Positions 8,619 through 16,586 of a stretch of DNA of 64,000 bases are shown one piece after another. Under the pieces are notes generated by a model. That model saw nothing but the letters and a program-made list of their open reading frames with translations. It was not told the DNA's origin and did not search any database. Position numbers and translations under genes: made by a program. Source of the stretch: Bacillus alkalisoli (GTDB lineage: Bacteria; Bacillota; Bacilli; Bacillales; Bacillaceae_I); NCBI RefSeq assembly GCF_002797415.1, contig NZ_KZ454944.1, positions 2,622,665-2,686,664 of the forward strand, in the 5' to 3' direction. Position 1 is the first letter of the stretch, and every line of letters begins with the position of its first letter.

Positions 8619-8729
8619 ATGAGTAAACATCATCCAACACCAACACCTGATTGTCCATCAACAGGATACACACTTTACATTATTTTATTTATTTTGTTAG
8701 TAATCATCGGCTCCGCATTCTTATACTAA
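8619..8729 (+). CDS. YjcZ-family-like small spore membrane peptide, 36 residues
   Basis: The product begins MSKHHPTPTPDCPSTG and ends in one membrane helix, YTLYIILFILLVIIGSAFLY. The helix with its G-(S/A)-A-F end matches the YjcZ/YhaL type of tiny sporulation proteins; the usual glycine/tyrosine-rich head is replaced by His/Pro. ATG follows AAAGGAGCTGCGAGC. A mother-cell promoter-like sequence precedes it. It probably associates with the forespore membrane or coat layers. Confidence 0.7.
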   Translation: MSKHHPTPTPDCPSTGYTLYIILFILLVIIGSAFLY

Positions 8730-8742
8730 ACCATTATTAGTT

Positions 8743-8790
8743 AATAGGTGTCTGGCCCAAACAAGCTAAGGCACCTCTTTGTATCCTTTT
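8743..8790 (+). terminator. Probable weak terminator after the YjcZ-like gene
   Basis: AGGTGtC and GgCACCT pair over a loop of about 20 bases, followed by CTTTGTATCCTTTTT. Imperfect, but in the expected place. Confidence 0.4.
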
Positions 8791-8949
8791 TCACAAATGA
8801 ATAATTCGAATCAGCACAATATCTCTAAAAACACAAGTTGTGAATTTTTTTCCTAATTAAGTAGAACTATTATTTATAGTATGCTTTCGAATATTGCTTT
8901 TTATGGACAAGCTATTATTATCAATTCTTGAAATGTTAAAAATCAAATT

Positions 8950-9095
8950 AATAAGTTGGTTCGCTTAGTGAAAAACGATTATTTCTTTATAAAATTACAT
9001 TGAATTTTCGAATATTGAGTTGTTATTAAATTTTTAAATTCGAAATAATAAATCGTTTTTCGTTAAGTAATCATACATTATGAAACGAACTTAAC
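8950..9095 (+). repeat. Family M inverted-end element, copy A
   Basis: Left end TTCGCTTAGTGAAAAACGAT at 8960-8979, right end AATCGTTTTTCGTTAAGTAA then TCATACATTATGAAACGAAC. The ends are mutually inverted and shared with copies B, C, D and E; the AT-rich middle is not. In the 444 bases between the YjcZ-like gene and the ORF at 9174, only this element and the weak terminator were seen. Confidence 0.7.
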
Positions 9096-9173
9096 TTATT
9101 TCTAACTTTGTTTGTCATATTTTATGTACAAGTAGGTCAATCTAACAGTAGATAAGTGTTGGAGGAGTATACA

Positions 9174-9299
9174 GTGAACTATTTAAAGCCCTGTTATTAT
9201 TATAAAAACAATTCCCTAATTATTCTTAGTTCGAAAGAATACCTTTATAACATTCCTCTGTTTGTAAGGAACCTTTATGGTTGGTGGTATGATGAATAA
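9174..9299 (+). CDS. Small ORF of 41 residues overlapping the next gene (possible leader or coupled peptide)
   Basis: GTG at 9174 follows GGAGGAG with six bases of spacing, the strongest ribosome site in this neighbourhood. Product MNYLKPCYYYKNNSLIILSS then KEYLYNIPLFVRNLYGWWYDE, rich in aromatic residues. The stop (9297-9299) lies inside the start region of the membrane protein at 9277, giving a 23-base overlap, or ATG/TAA coupling if the downstream start is at 9289 or 9292. No family recognised. It may drive translation of the next gene by coupling. Confidence 0.5.
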   Translation: MNYLKPCYYYKNNSLIILSSKEYLYNIPLFVRNLYGWWYDE

Positions 9300-9765
9300 A
9301 CCGATGGAAAGGCTTTTATGGAGCATTGCCTTACCCGGATTCGGACAGTTGTTAAACAGGGAATATATTAAAGGGATTACGTTTATCATTTTGGAGATTT
9401 TAATTAATGTACAAGCTAATTTTAATACGGCAATTTTACTAAGCTTTAATGGAGAAATACAAGCAGCGTTCAATTCCATAAATTACTTATGGCTTATGTT
9501 TTACCCTTGTTTGTATTTCTTCGCGATGTGGGATGCGTACAAGGATGCAGGAGGTAATCACGACTCTTATCAGTTTTTACCTTTTGTTAGCTGCGCCTAT
9601 TTTGTAACAGTAGGCCTAATGTTATCAGCTAAAGTAAAGATATTCGGTTTGAATGTTGGGCCCATTTTCACTCCGATGATTTTTGTCATTCCGGGAATAG
9701 TTGCTGGGCTAATTATGAGAAGAATAATTCTTTATGTAGGAAGTAGAAACAGTAATACTACTTAA
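9277..9765 (+). CDS. Multi-pass membrane protein with PGFGQ motif
   Basis: 162 residues with about four membrane helices. An amphipathic start (MERLLWSIALPGFGQLLN) is followed by a helix ending in an ILINVQANFNTAILLSFNGE turn, then LWLMFYPCLYFFAMWDAYKD and two C-terminal helices. The segment PGFG-x5-K/Y-x-K-x6-E-x3-N-x5-N-x-A-I-x2-S-x2-G also occurs twice in the protein at 39960, so both belong to one family; I do not recognise its function. ATG at 9277 has AAGGA six bases upstream; ATGs at 9289 and 9292 are alternatives. Followed after 15 bases by the hydrolase gene, likely in one operon. Confidence 0.7.
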   Translation: MVGGMMNKPMERLLWSIALPGFGQLLNREYIKGITFIILEILINVQANFNTAILLSFNGEIQAAFNSINYLWLMFYPCLYFFAMWDAYKDAGGNHDSYQFLPFVSCAYFVTVGLMLSAKVKIFGLNVGPIFTPMIFVIPGIVAGLIMRRIILYVGSRNSNTT

Positions 9766-9780
9766 AATGAGGTGTTACTT

Positions 9781-10566
9781 GTGCCATATGTAAGAACAAG
9801 GGACAGCATTCCGATTCATTATCATATGTATGGAAGTGGTCCTGTTACACTGTTGTTTATTCATCCACCTGGTATGGGTTTAGTGACTTTTAAGCAACAA
9901 ATAGATCTTTCAAAAAAATTTAGAATTTTATTAGTTGATTTAAGAGGAAATGGGAAAAGTGGTTTAGATAGTAAACCGATAAGCTTTTCTTTACTAGCAC
10001 AAGATTTAGCAGATGTGTTAGATGGTTTAAAAATTGATAGTGCTGTTTTGTGTGGATATTCTAATGGTGGTTCTATCGCTTTAGAATTTGCACATAACTA
10101 TCCAAACAGAACAGTTGGTCTAATATTAGTAGGTGCATTTCCAAAAGTCAATTCGGTTTTATTGTTTGCTGAATTTATGTTAGGAATTGTTGCCACAAAA
10201 TTAAACGGCATTTCTTTAATTGCTAAAGTAATCGGAAATGCTCATGCACACAGTAAAGAATTTGGACGAGAACTAGAACAATACATAAAGAAAACGAAGG
10301 CTTCCACTTTACATCAAATGTATAACGAAGGGGTAAAATACGACTGTACAAGCAAGCTAAGAAATATTAATGTTTCAATCTTACTTGTTTACGGTCAAAA
10401 GGATTACTATGTTCATCATTATCAAAAAGAATTTAAGGCGTTACACAACGATACAGATGTTGTGTACGTATCCAAAGCAAAGCATCAAGTGCCAACAAAG
10501 TTTGCAAAAGAGTTTAATGCAATTTGCGCTTCTTTTATTGAGAGTAAGTTAATGAAAGGAGGTTGA
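9781..10566 (+). CDS. Alpha/beta hydrolase fold protein
   Basis: 261 residues from GTG at 9781, which has GAGGTG six bases upstream. A GTG three codons earlier overlaps that ribosome site. Catalytic triad visible: S94 in GYSNGG, D208 in YGQKDYYV, H235 in KAKHQVP. The HPPGMG oxyanion loop and DLRGNGKS turn are typical of the fold, and there is a short helical cap region at about 125-185. No signal peptide, so cytoplasmic. Substrate cannot be read from sequence; esterase, peptidase and haloperoxidase-like enzymes share this pattern. The 38-residue lysine-rich gene follows 6 bases after the stop. Confidence 0.88.
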   Translation: MPYVRTRDSIPIHYHMYGSGPVTLLFIHPPGMGLVTFKQQIDLSKKFRILLVDLRGNGKSGLDSKPISFSLLAQDLADVLDGLKIDSAVLCGYSNGGSIALEFAHNYPNRTVGLILVGAFPKVNSVLLFAEFMLGIVATKLNGISLIAKVIGNAHAHSKEFGRELEQYIKKTKASTLHQMYNEGVKYDCTSKLRNINVSILLVYGQKDYYVHHYQKEFKALHNDTDVVYVSKAKHQVPTKFAKEFNAICASFIESKLMKGG

Positions 10567-10572
10567 TTGTTC

Positions 10573-10689
10573 ATGGCTAAAAAAGGAAAACAAAACAAGG
10601 TGAGCAAAGAAATTGCCAATCCAACAGTGTCAAAGCAAGATGCTGTATTTGCTCAAGAAACGGAAGGAACAAAAATGAAAAAGAAATAA
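10573..10689 (+). CDS. Small lysine-rich hydrophilic protein, 38 residues
   Basis: ATG at 10573 has AAAGGAGG upstream, overlapping the end of the hydrolase gene. Product MAKKGKQNKVSKEIANPTVS then KQDAVFAQETEGTKMKKK. The composition (Lys, Gln, Asn, Thr; no cysteine or tryptophan) and the segment DAVFAQETEG recall small acid-soluble spore proteins of the gamma type, but the match is too short to assign. Last gene before the terminator at 10700. Confidence 0.6.
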   Translation: MAKKGKQNKVSKEIANPTVSKQDAVFAQETEGTKMKKK

Positions 10690-10699
10690 AGAAATAAAG

Positions 10700-10737
10700 G
10701 GAGAGCCAGGCATTATAGTTAGCCTGGCTCCTCTATT
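10700..10737. terminator. Bidirectional terminator
   Basis: GAGCCAGGC pairs perfectly with GCCTGGCTC. It separates the rightward 38-residue gene from the leftward gene at 10737. Confidence 0.8.
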
Positions 10738-11006
10738 TAAACTTTCATTTCTTCTTTTTGTTCTTTTATTTTGTTTAGACAGTTGTGTGCAATTTTCATT
10801 TTACTAAGTGCCGCTTGTGTCGTTGGGCCGTCTGCTACTTTGTTTTTAAGTTGCGCGTTTGTAATATCCACCATCGCTCTAGCTATGTTTTCTAATGTCA
10901 TGGCTAAAACTTTCTCATCCATTGCTTTTCCATCCTTTACGAGCAGCTGAACAATTTCATTCGCATACTTATTCATCTTTCCATATTGATCTTCCTGTTT
11001 TGTCAT
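10737..11006 (-). CDS. Conserved-looking helical protein of unknown function, 89 residues
   Basis: ATG follows GGGAGGGATGATCG. The product is soluble, predicted all-helical and charged, beginning MTKQEDQYGKMNKYANEIVQ with no cysteine except one near the C-terminus (KIAHNCLNKIKEQKEEMKV). No domain recognised. Monocistronic. Confidence 0.7.
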   Translation of the reverse strand: MTKQEDQYGKMNKYANEIVQLLVKDGKAMDEKVLAMTLENIARAMVDITNAQLKNKVADGPTTQAALSKMKIAHNCLNKIKEQKEEMKV

Positions 11007-11159
11007 CGATCATCCCTCCCGACTTTTTATAATATGAGGATATTCAAATTTCCATTCTTAATCTAATAATTCTATTTCATTTGTCTACTACCTTTATGAA
11101 TCATTCGCTAAAATACTTCATTATTTTCTTTTTTTGTAAAATTATTGTATCTAATCAGA

Positions 11160-11192
11160 AACTCCATTCTTGTTTGGAGTTTTTTGTACGTT
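11160..11192 (+). terminator. Orphan rightward terminator-like hairpin
   Basis: AAACTCCA pairs with TTGGAGTTT over a short loop, followed by TTTTG. No rightward gene lies upstream between 11007 and this point. Confidence 0.4.
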
Positions 11193-11264
11193 TTTTATTC
11201 GTTATTTACACATGATTGCGATTTTACTTACATATATTGAAAAAAAGAATAGGAGGGATAGTGT

Positions 11265-11720
11265 TTGGAATGGCTAATATTAGCACATGTACTCTTTTCG
11301 ATTTTTGGATTAGGACCTTTTCTTTTTGGGAATATTTTATTAAGAAAACAACAAACATTATCCGATTTACGCCATAATGTAATTTTGTTACATAAACTGG
11401 AGTTGTTCCCTAAAATAGGAGGAACTTTGTCCGTTATTACAGGAATTTTACTCGTACTATTTGGCAGCTACGGATCTATTTTGCAAATTTGGTTAATTTG
11501 CTCCCTTCTACTGTATATCTCAATTATTATTTTAGTTATAGGATTCATTTCTCCAACTGTAAATAGACTTCAACATTGGCTTTTCCATCCAAGCAACCGA
11601 GCTACAACGCAACTACCACCTAAACAATTAGTACAGTTAAAAATAGCAAGTAACCTTTTTATGATTACATCTGTTTTAGCCATTATTATTTTTGTATTAA
11701 TGATTTTAAAACCAACATAA
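11265..11720 (+). CDS. DUF2269-like integral membrane protein
   Basis: 151 residues, four predicted helices (about 3-25, 52-72, 77-100, 128-148). Starts at TTG with AGGAGGG seven bases upstream. The first helix (EWLILAHVLFSIFGLGPFLFG) with its early histidine and the RHNVILLHKLELFPKIGG segment after it fit the DUF2269 family of predicted membrane proteins. Function unknown. Monocistronic. Confidence 0.75.
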   Translation: MEWLILAHVLFSIFGLGPFLFGNILLRKQQTLSDLRHNVILLHKLELFPKIGGTLSVITGILLVLFGSYGSILQIWLICSLLLYISIIILVIGFISPTVNRLQHWLFHPSNRATTQLPPKQLVQLKIASNLFMITSVLAIIIFVLMILKPT

Positions 11721-11721
11721 A

Positions 11722-11788
11722 AATGCTGGCCAATTATGTGGATATTCCAGTTATGAAACTGGTAATATACATAATCGGTCAGCATTTT
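11722..11788. terminator. Long hairpin terminator
   Basis: The whole 66-base segment folds on itself: AAAATGCTG/CAGCATTTTT at the base, ATTATGT/ACATAAT in the middle, CCAGTT/AACTGG at the tip, then a T-run. It ends the DUF2269-like gene. Confidence 0.85.
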
Positions 11789-11802
11789 TTAACAAGTGAA
11801 CC

Positions 11803-11965
11803 AATTTCATAAATTACGGTAAATTACGGTTCGTTTAATGAGAAACGAATATTTTAGTTATATACAAAATAATATGTTTGTTTATTAAGTGTATAAATAC
11901 AGAATACGATGCAATTATTCGTTTTTCGTTTAGTAGTCATACAATTTATGAAACGGACTCAAGTA
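11803..11965 (+). repeat. Family M inverted-end element, copy B
   Basis: Left end ATTTCATAAATTACGG and GGTTCGTTTAATGAGAAACG; right end ATTCGTTTTTCGTTTAGTAG then TCATACAATTTATGAAACGG. The left end holds a 10-bp tandem duplication (AAATTACGGT twice, 11811-11830). It lies between convergent genes. Confidence 0.75.
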
Positions 11966-11969
11966 TTTA

Positions 11970-12938
11970 TCACTTAAGGTGAATAGGTGTCATTTCTTCC
12001 GTCAGCGGTTGAAAATCTACGCCTCTTTTTACTAATTCGTCTAGCAGAATAGTGATATGTTGTACGGTTGATTCAAAGTCATGTAATAAAATGACTGGGT
12101 TTTCTCCCTTTGCAATTACTTCGTCTACTTGTTGCAATGTATAAGCAATGTATTCTGGTCCTCGGAAAGCCCAATCTCTACTATCTACATTCCAATCCCA
12201 CATTAAAAAACCTGCTTCAACTACAGCTTTTTTGTAGGCTGGTGTCATATGAGGGGCAGAACCAAATGGTGTGCGAATTAAGTTTGTACGAATACCCGTA
12301 TAGTGTTCAACGGCATCTTGCGTTTTTCTCATTTCTCCAACAACAGAATTAGAAGATGCATAGAATAGTTGTCTACTATGTGTAACACCGTGTAAAGCAA
12401 GAGCGTGACCTTCTTCTGTCATTCTTTGAACAACTTGTGGAAATTCTTGAACTTGTGGTTCTAACATAAAGAACGTAGCAATAGCATTGTAATCTGCTAA
12501 AATCGTAATTAAATGATCTGTTGCTTTCGTTGGACCATCATCAAATGTTAAATATACCACCACACCATCCTGTGGTGTTTCTTTCTTTATTGGAGGAGGT
12601 GTCTTTTCCTTTTCCTCTTCACTTTTCTCTTTTTCTCCACTAGTTTCTGGTTTTTCTTGTTCTTTAATTGGTGTTTGCACCTTATTTATAGGTTCTTCCG
12701 TTTGTATAGGTTTCTCAACATCTATTTCATCAGGTAATGCTATTTTTACATTTTCTTGATGACCTAATTTAGTTTTCGCTTGCACAATAAGAGGTTTAAA
12801 CACTTCATTTTTCATTAGCGCAAACGTCATATTATTATTCAACGCTAGCAACGCTAACATTATTATTGTTAATAGTGATAAGATTGCTACCTTTTGCTTA
12901 ATTAACCTTCCATCCACTTCTTTATTCAATAACGTCAT
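11970..12938 (-). CDS. Membrane-anchored polysaccharide deacetylase (NodB/CE4 family)
   Basis: 322 residues. A membrane helix at about 17-35 is followed by a Glu/Lys/Pro-rich linker (70-123) and the NodB domain (about 126-318). Motif 1 TFDDGPT has D133 and D134, motif 2 HGVTHSR has metal ligands H183 and H187, motif 3 is RTPFGS, and DWNVDSRDW and ILLHDF follow. The likely reaction is removal of acetyl groups from GlcNAc or MurNAc of peptidoglycan on the outer face. ATG overlaps its AGGGG site; TTG three codons later may be the real start. No neighbours in the same operon. Confidence 0.92.
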   Translation of the reverse strand: MTLLNKEVDGRLIKQKVAILSLLTIIMLALLALNNNMTFALMKNEVFKPLIVQAKTKLGHQENVKIALPDEIDVEKPIQTEEPINKVQTPIKEQEKPETSGEKEKSEEEKEKTPPPIKKETPQDGVVVYLTFDDGPTKATDHLITILADYNAIATFFMLEPQVQEFPQVVQRMTEEGHALALHGVTHSRQLFYASSNSVVGEMRKTQDAVEHYTGIRTNLIRTPFGSAPHMTPAYKKAVVEAGFLMWDWNVDSRDWAFRGPEYIAYTLQQVDEVIAKGENPVILLHDFESTVQHITILLDELVKRGVDFQPLTEEMTPIHLK

Positions 12939-13017
12939 CCCCTAGTTGCAATATTCTCTATCTCTATAAACACTAAACACTATCTTAGACGATAAGTGTA
13001 TCATTTCGTTTCAATAA

Positions 13018-13045
13018 AAAAACACCCTATTTTGTTACAAAATAG
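13018..13045 (-). terminator. Terminator overlapping the end of the gene at 13027
   Basis: CTATTTTGTAACAAAATAG is self-complementary and includes the last codons; leftward it runs into GGGTGTTTTTTT. Confidence 0.7.
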
Positions 13046-13311
13046 TTACAGGCACCGCCCGAGTTTTGTCGAATTTGTTTTTGAGATTCTCTTGTTATGT
13101 ATTCGTGTTCTTGTTCTAAGTATTGATTTAATAGTAGCTCCATTTTAACCAAGTCGACTTTTTCTACTATTGGGTCTTGACTGTCCCAGTTTACTCTATA
13201 TGTAAAATGATAGTCTTTAATTGGAGCAAAAAGAACTGGAGAGTTTGGAAATTTATCAAAATATCCTACTATTCGTCCGCGTTTTTTATACGATATATTT
13301 AATAGTTTCAT
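13027..13311 (-). CDS. Hypothetical protein, 94 residues
   Basis: ATG at 13311 follows GGTGAT; an in-frame ATG six codons earlier has no ribosome site. Product begins MKLLNISYKKRGRIVGYFDK and is a small soluble alpha/beta protein with acidic middle and an end GGACNYFVTK. No family recognised. Confidence 0.65.
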   Translation of the reverse strand: MKLLNISYKKRGRIVGYFDKFPNSPVLFAPIKDYHFTYRVNWDSQDPIVEKVDLVKMELLLNQYLEQEHEYITRESQKQIRQNSGGACNYFVTK

Positions 13312-13371
13312 ATCATCACCAACTTCCATTATATTGTCTTTTGGAAGAAAGGCAACCTGGTATATTCAACC

Positions 13372-13409
13372 AAAAAAAATGCTACTTTCTAATATTAAGA
13401 AAGTAGCAT
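13372..13409 (-). terminator. Terminator of the MacB/FtsX-type permease gene
   Basis: 12-bp perfect stem ATGCTACTTTCT/AGAAAGTAGCAT followed leftward by TTTTTTTT. Confidence 0.9.
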
Positions 13410-13422
13410 TTCGTCAATTCAG

Positions 13423-14766
13423 TTAAATATCTCTTCTTAAAGCTTTTAATACATCAATTTTTGTAGCTTTACTTGCTGGTTTTAATCCTGATAAAATAGC
13501 AACAATTGTACTTATGCTTACACTAATTAGCGTAAGTGTCCAAGGAATATAGGAAAGTTTAATTTCTCGATGAATCTCTTCACCAAAAAATCCTTGTAGT
13601 ACAAAAGGAACCGCTAAGTTAACAGAAAAACTAATCACATACGCAGCAACAGTTCCAATAAAAGCACCAATAATTCCAATATAGGCACTTTCCATTAAAA
13701 ATAAGCTTTTAATTGTACTCGGATTTCCTCCAATTGCTTTTATAATCCCAATATCTTGCGTACGTTCCGTAACAGCCATAGACATCGTATTAAAAATTCC
13801 GATCGAAGCAATCAGTACCGCTATCGTTCCCACAAACAGCAAACCGATTTTCATAATGGAAAAAACTAAATTAATTTCTTTCAACTCCTGAATCGGGGAC
13901 CATACATAATAGCCTTTGTCTTTTAACACATCCAAAACACCTTGAACTTGCTCCATATTTTGGGTAAAGACTCCAATGTACGTATAACTGGAAGAGGCAT
14001 TTTTGATCTCATTCTGTAAATCTTTTGGCAATCCTTCGTCAATATATCTTCCAAGCGCAGTACCTGTAAATGCTTCTATTTCGGATAGCATTTCATCCGA
14101 AATATTTACGAAGCCTTCCGTCATCCACTCTTTAGACGGAGCTTCAGCAATTCCAACCACTTTTAACGTAAATTCTTTCTCTTTTCTTTCACCATCAAAA
14201 TTTTGCGCTACAAAAATTGTAATTTCTTCATTTAATAAGTTGCCTTTATATTGATCTTTTTCTGAATCACCTGTTGCAGCATCACCATCTAACCAAAAAT
14301 TCATCCCTGTATGAAAGCCCACCACTACCTCATTTGGGGCTTCAGGCATCCGCCCTTCCGACAACGAAAAATCGGATGTAATTTCGGATGGATAATGTAC
14401 TACTCTCGTACCTGCATGACCACGATAGTCTCCAAAACGGTAATAAGATTCGTAGTTTTCTAAGCTCTTTCTTCTAACAACCGTCTTAACATTTTCCAAC
14501 GACTCGAAATACTCTACATCTTTATCTGTTAGTTCGCTCGATTTATCTAGGTGTAATTCTTTGTCCTTTCCGTACACTTCTACTTCTGTTACAACTCTAC
14601 TTTCGGTAATATCTTGAACAATTGTCTTTTGTAAACCAAATCCAACAGAAGCTAGCACCATTAAAAAAGCACAACCCATCGCCGTCGCCAAAATGGTCAT
14701 AAATACACGACTTCGATTTTTTTTCATATTATCACGAACAAATATAAACTTATCTTTTAACTTCAT
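13423..14766 (-). CDS. ABC transporter permease, MacB/FtsX type (YtrF-like)
   Basis: 447 residues. N-terminal membrane helix (about 20-42), a large extracellular MacB-type periplasmic core domain (about 45-290), then three helices (about 297-325, 348-375, 405-430) in an FtsX fold with the AVTERTQDIGIIKAIGG loop. It overlaps the ATPase gene by 17 bases and has GAGGAG-AACTTT-ATG. Size and fold match B. subtilis YtrF (436 residues). Members of this class act by mechanotransmission rather than by pumping a solute across the membrane. Confidence 0.88.
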   Translation of the reverse strand: MKLKDKFIFVRDNMKKNRSRVFMTILATAMGCAFLMVLASVGFGLQKTIVQDITESRVVTEVEVYGKDKELHLDKSSELTDKDVEYFESLENVKTVVRRKSLENYESYYRFGDYRGHAGTRVVHYPSEITSDFSLSEGRMPEAPNEVVVGFHTGMNFWLDGDAATGDSEKDQYKGNLLNEEITIFVAQNFDGERKEKEFTLKVVGIAEAPSKEWMTEGFVNISDEMLSEIEAFTGTALGRYIDEGLPKDLQNEIKNASSSYTYIGVFTQNMEQVQGVLDVLKDKGYYVWSPIQELKEINLVFSIMKIGLLFVGTIAVLIASIGIFNTMSMAVTERTQDIGIIKAIGGNPSTIKSLFLMESAYIGIIGAFIGTVAAYVISFSVNLAVPFVLQGFFGEEIHREIKLSYIPWTLTLISVSISTIVAILSGLKPASKATKIDVLKALRRDI

Positions 14767-15454
14767 AAAGTTCTCCTCTTTCTACAAGTGTTCCTTTTTG
14801 AATTTCAATTGTACGATGTGCCACTTTAGCTACATCATGGTCATGTGTAATGATGACAAACGTTATTCCTTCTTCTTTATTTAATTCTCTTATAAAGGAA
14901 AGAAATTCTTGTTCCGTATCACTGTCTAAACTCCCTGTGGGCTCATCTGCTAAAATTAGATTTGGTTTTGTTATTAGAGCTCTTGCGATACCAACACGCT
15001 GTTGTTGTCCACCTGATAGTTCACTAGGATAGAAATCTTGGTGATCTAACAAACCAACCTTCTCTAACACTTCTTCAACATTTTTCTTACGTAATTTTTC
15101 TTCCATCCCTTTTAATTTTAAAGGTAATTCGACATTTTGAAATGCGGTCATACTTGGGATAAGTTGAAAGCTTTGAAAGATAAAACCGATATTTTCTAAA
15201 CGAAAGTTCGCCCATTTCGCCTCAGAAAAACTAGTAACATCAGTTCCGGCAATTTCGATTGTTCCTTCTGTCGGTTTCATAAATCCGCTAATTAAGTTTA
15301 ATAAAGTAGATTTTCCTGATCCACTTTTTCCGACAACAGACACAATTTCTCCTTCATAAATAGAAAGATTAATATTATGTAAAACAGGAACCGTTTGTTT
15401 ATTGTTTCGTTTCCCAATAACAAATTCATGAGAAAGTCCTTTTATTCGAATCAT
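14750..15454 (-). CDS. ABC transporter ATPase, LolD/MacB family (YtrE-like)
   Basis: 234 residues. Walker A GKSGSGKST (42-50), Q-loop in IFQSFQLIPSMT, signature LSGGQQQRVGIARAL, Walker B LILADEPTGSLD, and H-loop ITHDHDVA. Partner of the overlapping FtsX-type permease. ATG follows AAAGGTGAG. It is separated from the upstream five-gene block by a terminator at 15536, so it may have its own promoter, although the B. subtilis ytr operon keeps the homologues together. Confidence 0.93.
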   Translation of the reverse strand: MIRIKGLSHEFVIGKRNNKQTVPVLHNINLSIYEGEIVSVVGKSGSGKSTLLNLISGFMKPTEGTIEIAGTDVTSFSEAKWANFRLENIGFIFQSFQLIPSMTAFQNVELPLKLKGMEEKLRKKNVEEVLEKVGLLDHQDFYPSELSGGQQQRVGIARALITKPNLILADEPTGSLDSDTEQEFLSFIRELNKEEGITFVIITHDHDVAKVAHRTIEIQKGTLVERGELYEVKR

Positions 15455-15535
15455 CTTTTCATCTCACCTTTTTATCTTGATTTGTATCGACACATTGTAA
15501 AAACGATGTTGCTATGAAAAAGGTTTAATTTTTCA

Positions 15536-15582
15536 CGAAAAAAAGTTACAACCAAGGAAAATTCCTTAATTGTAACTTTTTA
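15536..15582 (-). terminator. Terminator after the BcrAB-like gene pair
   Basis: AAAAGTTACAA pairs with TTGTAACTTTT, with AAGGAA/TTCCTT higher in the stem, and a leftward T-run. Confidence 0.85.
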
Positions 15583-15623
15583 AAACGCCTAAAGCACAAT
15601 ATTTACGAAATAATTCTTTTATA

Positions 15624-16583
15624 TTATGCCGCTATGTCTCGTTTTTTGAATGTTAGGAAGCTGATAAACATAAACACGCCGAAGTATAAAAGAAACATGA
15701 TGATGGAGAATGTTAGTGTTGTACCTTCTACTATCGGGAAGCTATGAAAGTAAGCATCAAAATGAATGTTTGCGAAAGGTGAAAATTTAGCCCATTCATA
15801 TTTCGTTCCTACTAACTGTGTAATTTGTGTTCCTGTAAATAGTAAAAACAAGGAAAGTCCAATAGCTAAAGAATTGTTACGGAATACGGTCGAGATCATA
15901 AAGGCAAACGTTGCAAACATTAAGACAGAAAAACTACTTAGCAATATTTTAAACAAAATGGAGACGAATGATGAAAGTGCATAGACCGTTCCATTTATAT
16001 ATAGTAATTCTGGATGATTGGCAAATCCAAATCCTATTGCTCCTACTATATAGGAAGTACCAAATAATAAAACGTAAAAAATCAAACCAAATATTAACAC
16101 AGTCATATACTTCGAGAGTAAAATCTTCCCTCTACTTATGGGGCGAATCATCAATAGTTTAATTGTCCCCCACGTAAATTCACTCGCAACAATACCACCT
16201 GCAATAATAATGACAAACAATGTAACAACGCTCGTTAACCCAATATTTGAATCCATATAAGTCCAAACGGAATTTTCATTATTTGGCTCAAGGTCATTTG
16301 CTAGTCTATATTCATTAAGCGCTAGTTGTTTTTCCATATAATTCACATGCCCAAATTGCACATCAGCTGACAGAGTTTCTCTTAAAGACTCATTTTCCTT
16401 TTCTAATGCTTGACGCCAATCACTTGTTGCCCAGCCATTACGTTCTTGAGGTGTGCCATTATCCATCATAAATATAAAAATAATGCTCACAACTGACAAT
16501 AATACTAATATTCCTGACATGACGTAAAAACTTGTTCTTTTTATCCATTTAATTACTTCGTTTTGTACTAAATTAAGCAACAA
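15624..16583 (-). CDS. ABC-2 type permease (BcrB/YthQ-like)
   Basis: 319 residues starting at TTG, with AGGGGTG six bases upstream. A helix at about 17-39 is followed by an extracellular loop (45-105) and five further helices from about 108 to 312. The motifs GGIVASEFTWGTIKLLMIRP and SRGKILLSKY are typical of permeases that pair with BcrA/NatA-type ATPases. Only three bases separate it from the ATPase gene. Likely export of a peptide or lipid-active compound; substrate unknown. Confidence 0.85.
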   Translation of the reverse strand: MLLNLVQNEVIKWIKRTSFYVMSGILVLLSVVSIIFIFMMDNGTPQERNGWATSDWRQALEKENESLRETLSADVQFGHVNYMEKQLALNEYRLANDLEPNNENSVWTYMDSNIGLTSVVTLFVIIIAGGIVASEFTWGTIKLLMIRPISRGKILLSKYMTVLIFGLIFYVLLFGTSYIVGAIGFGFANHPELLYINGTVYALSSFVSILFKILLSSFSVLMFATFAFMISTVFRNNSLAIGLSLFLLFTGTQITQLVGTKYEWAKFSPFANIHFDAYFHSFPIVEGTTLTFSIIMFLLYFGVFMFISFLTFKKRDIAA

Positions 16584-16586
16584 CTC

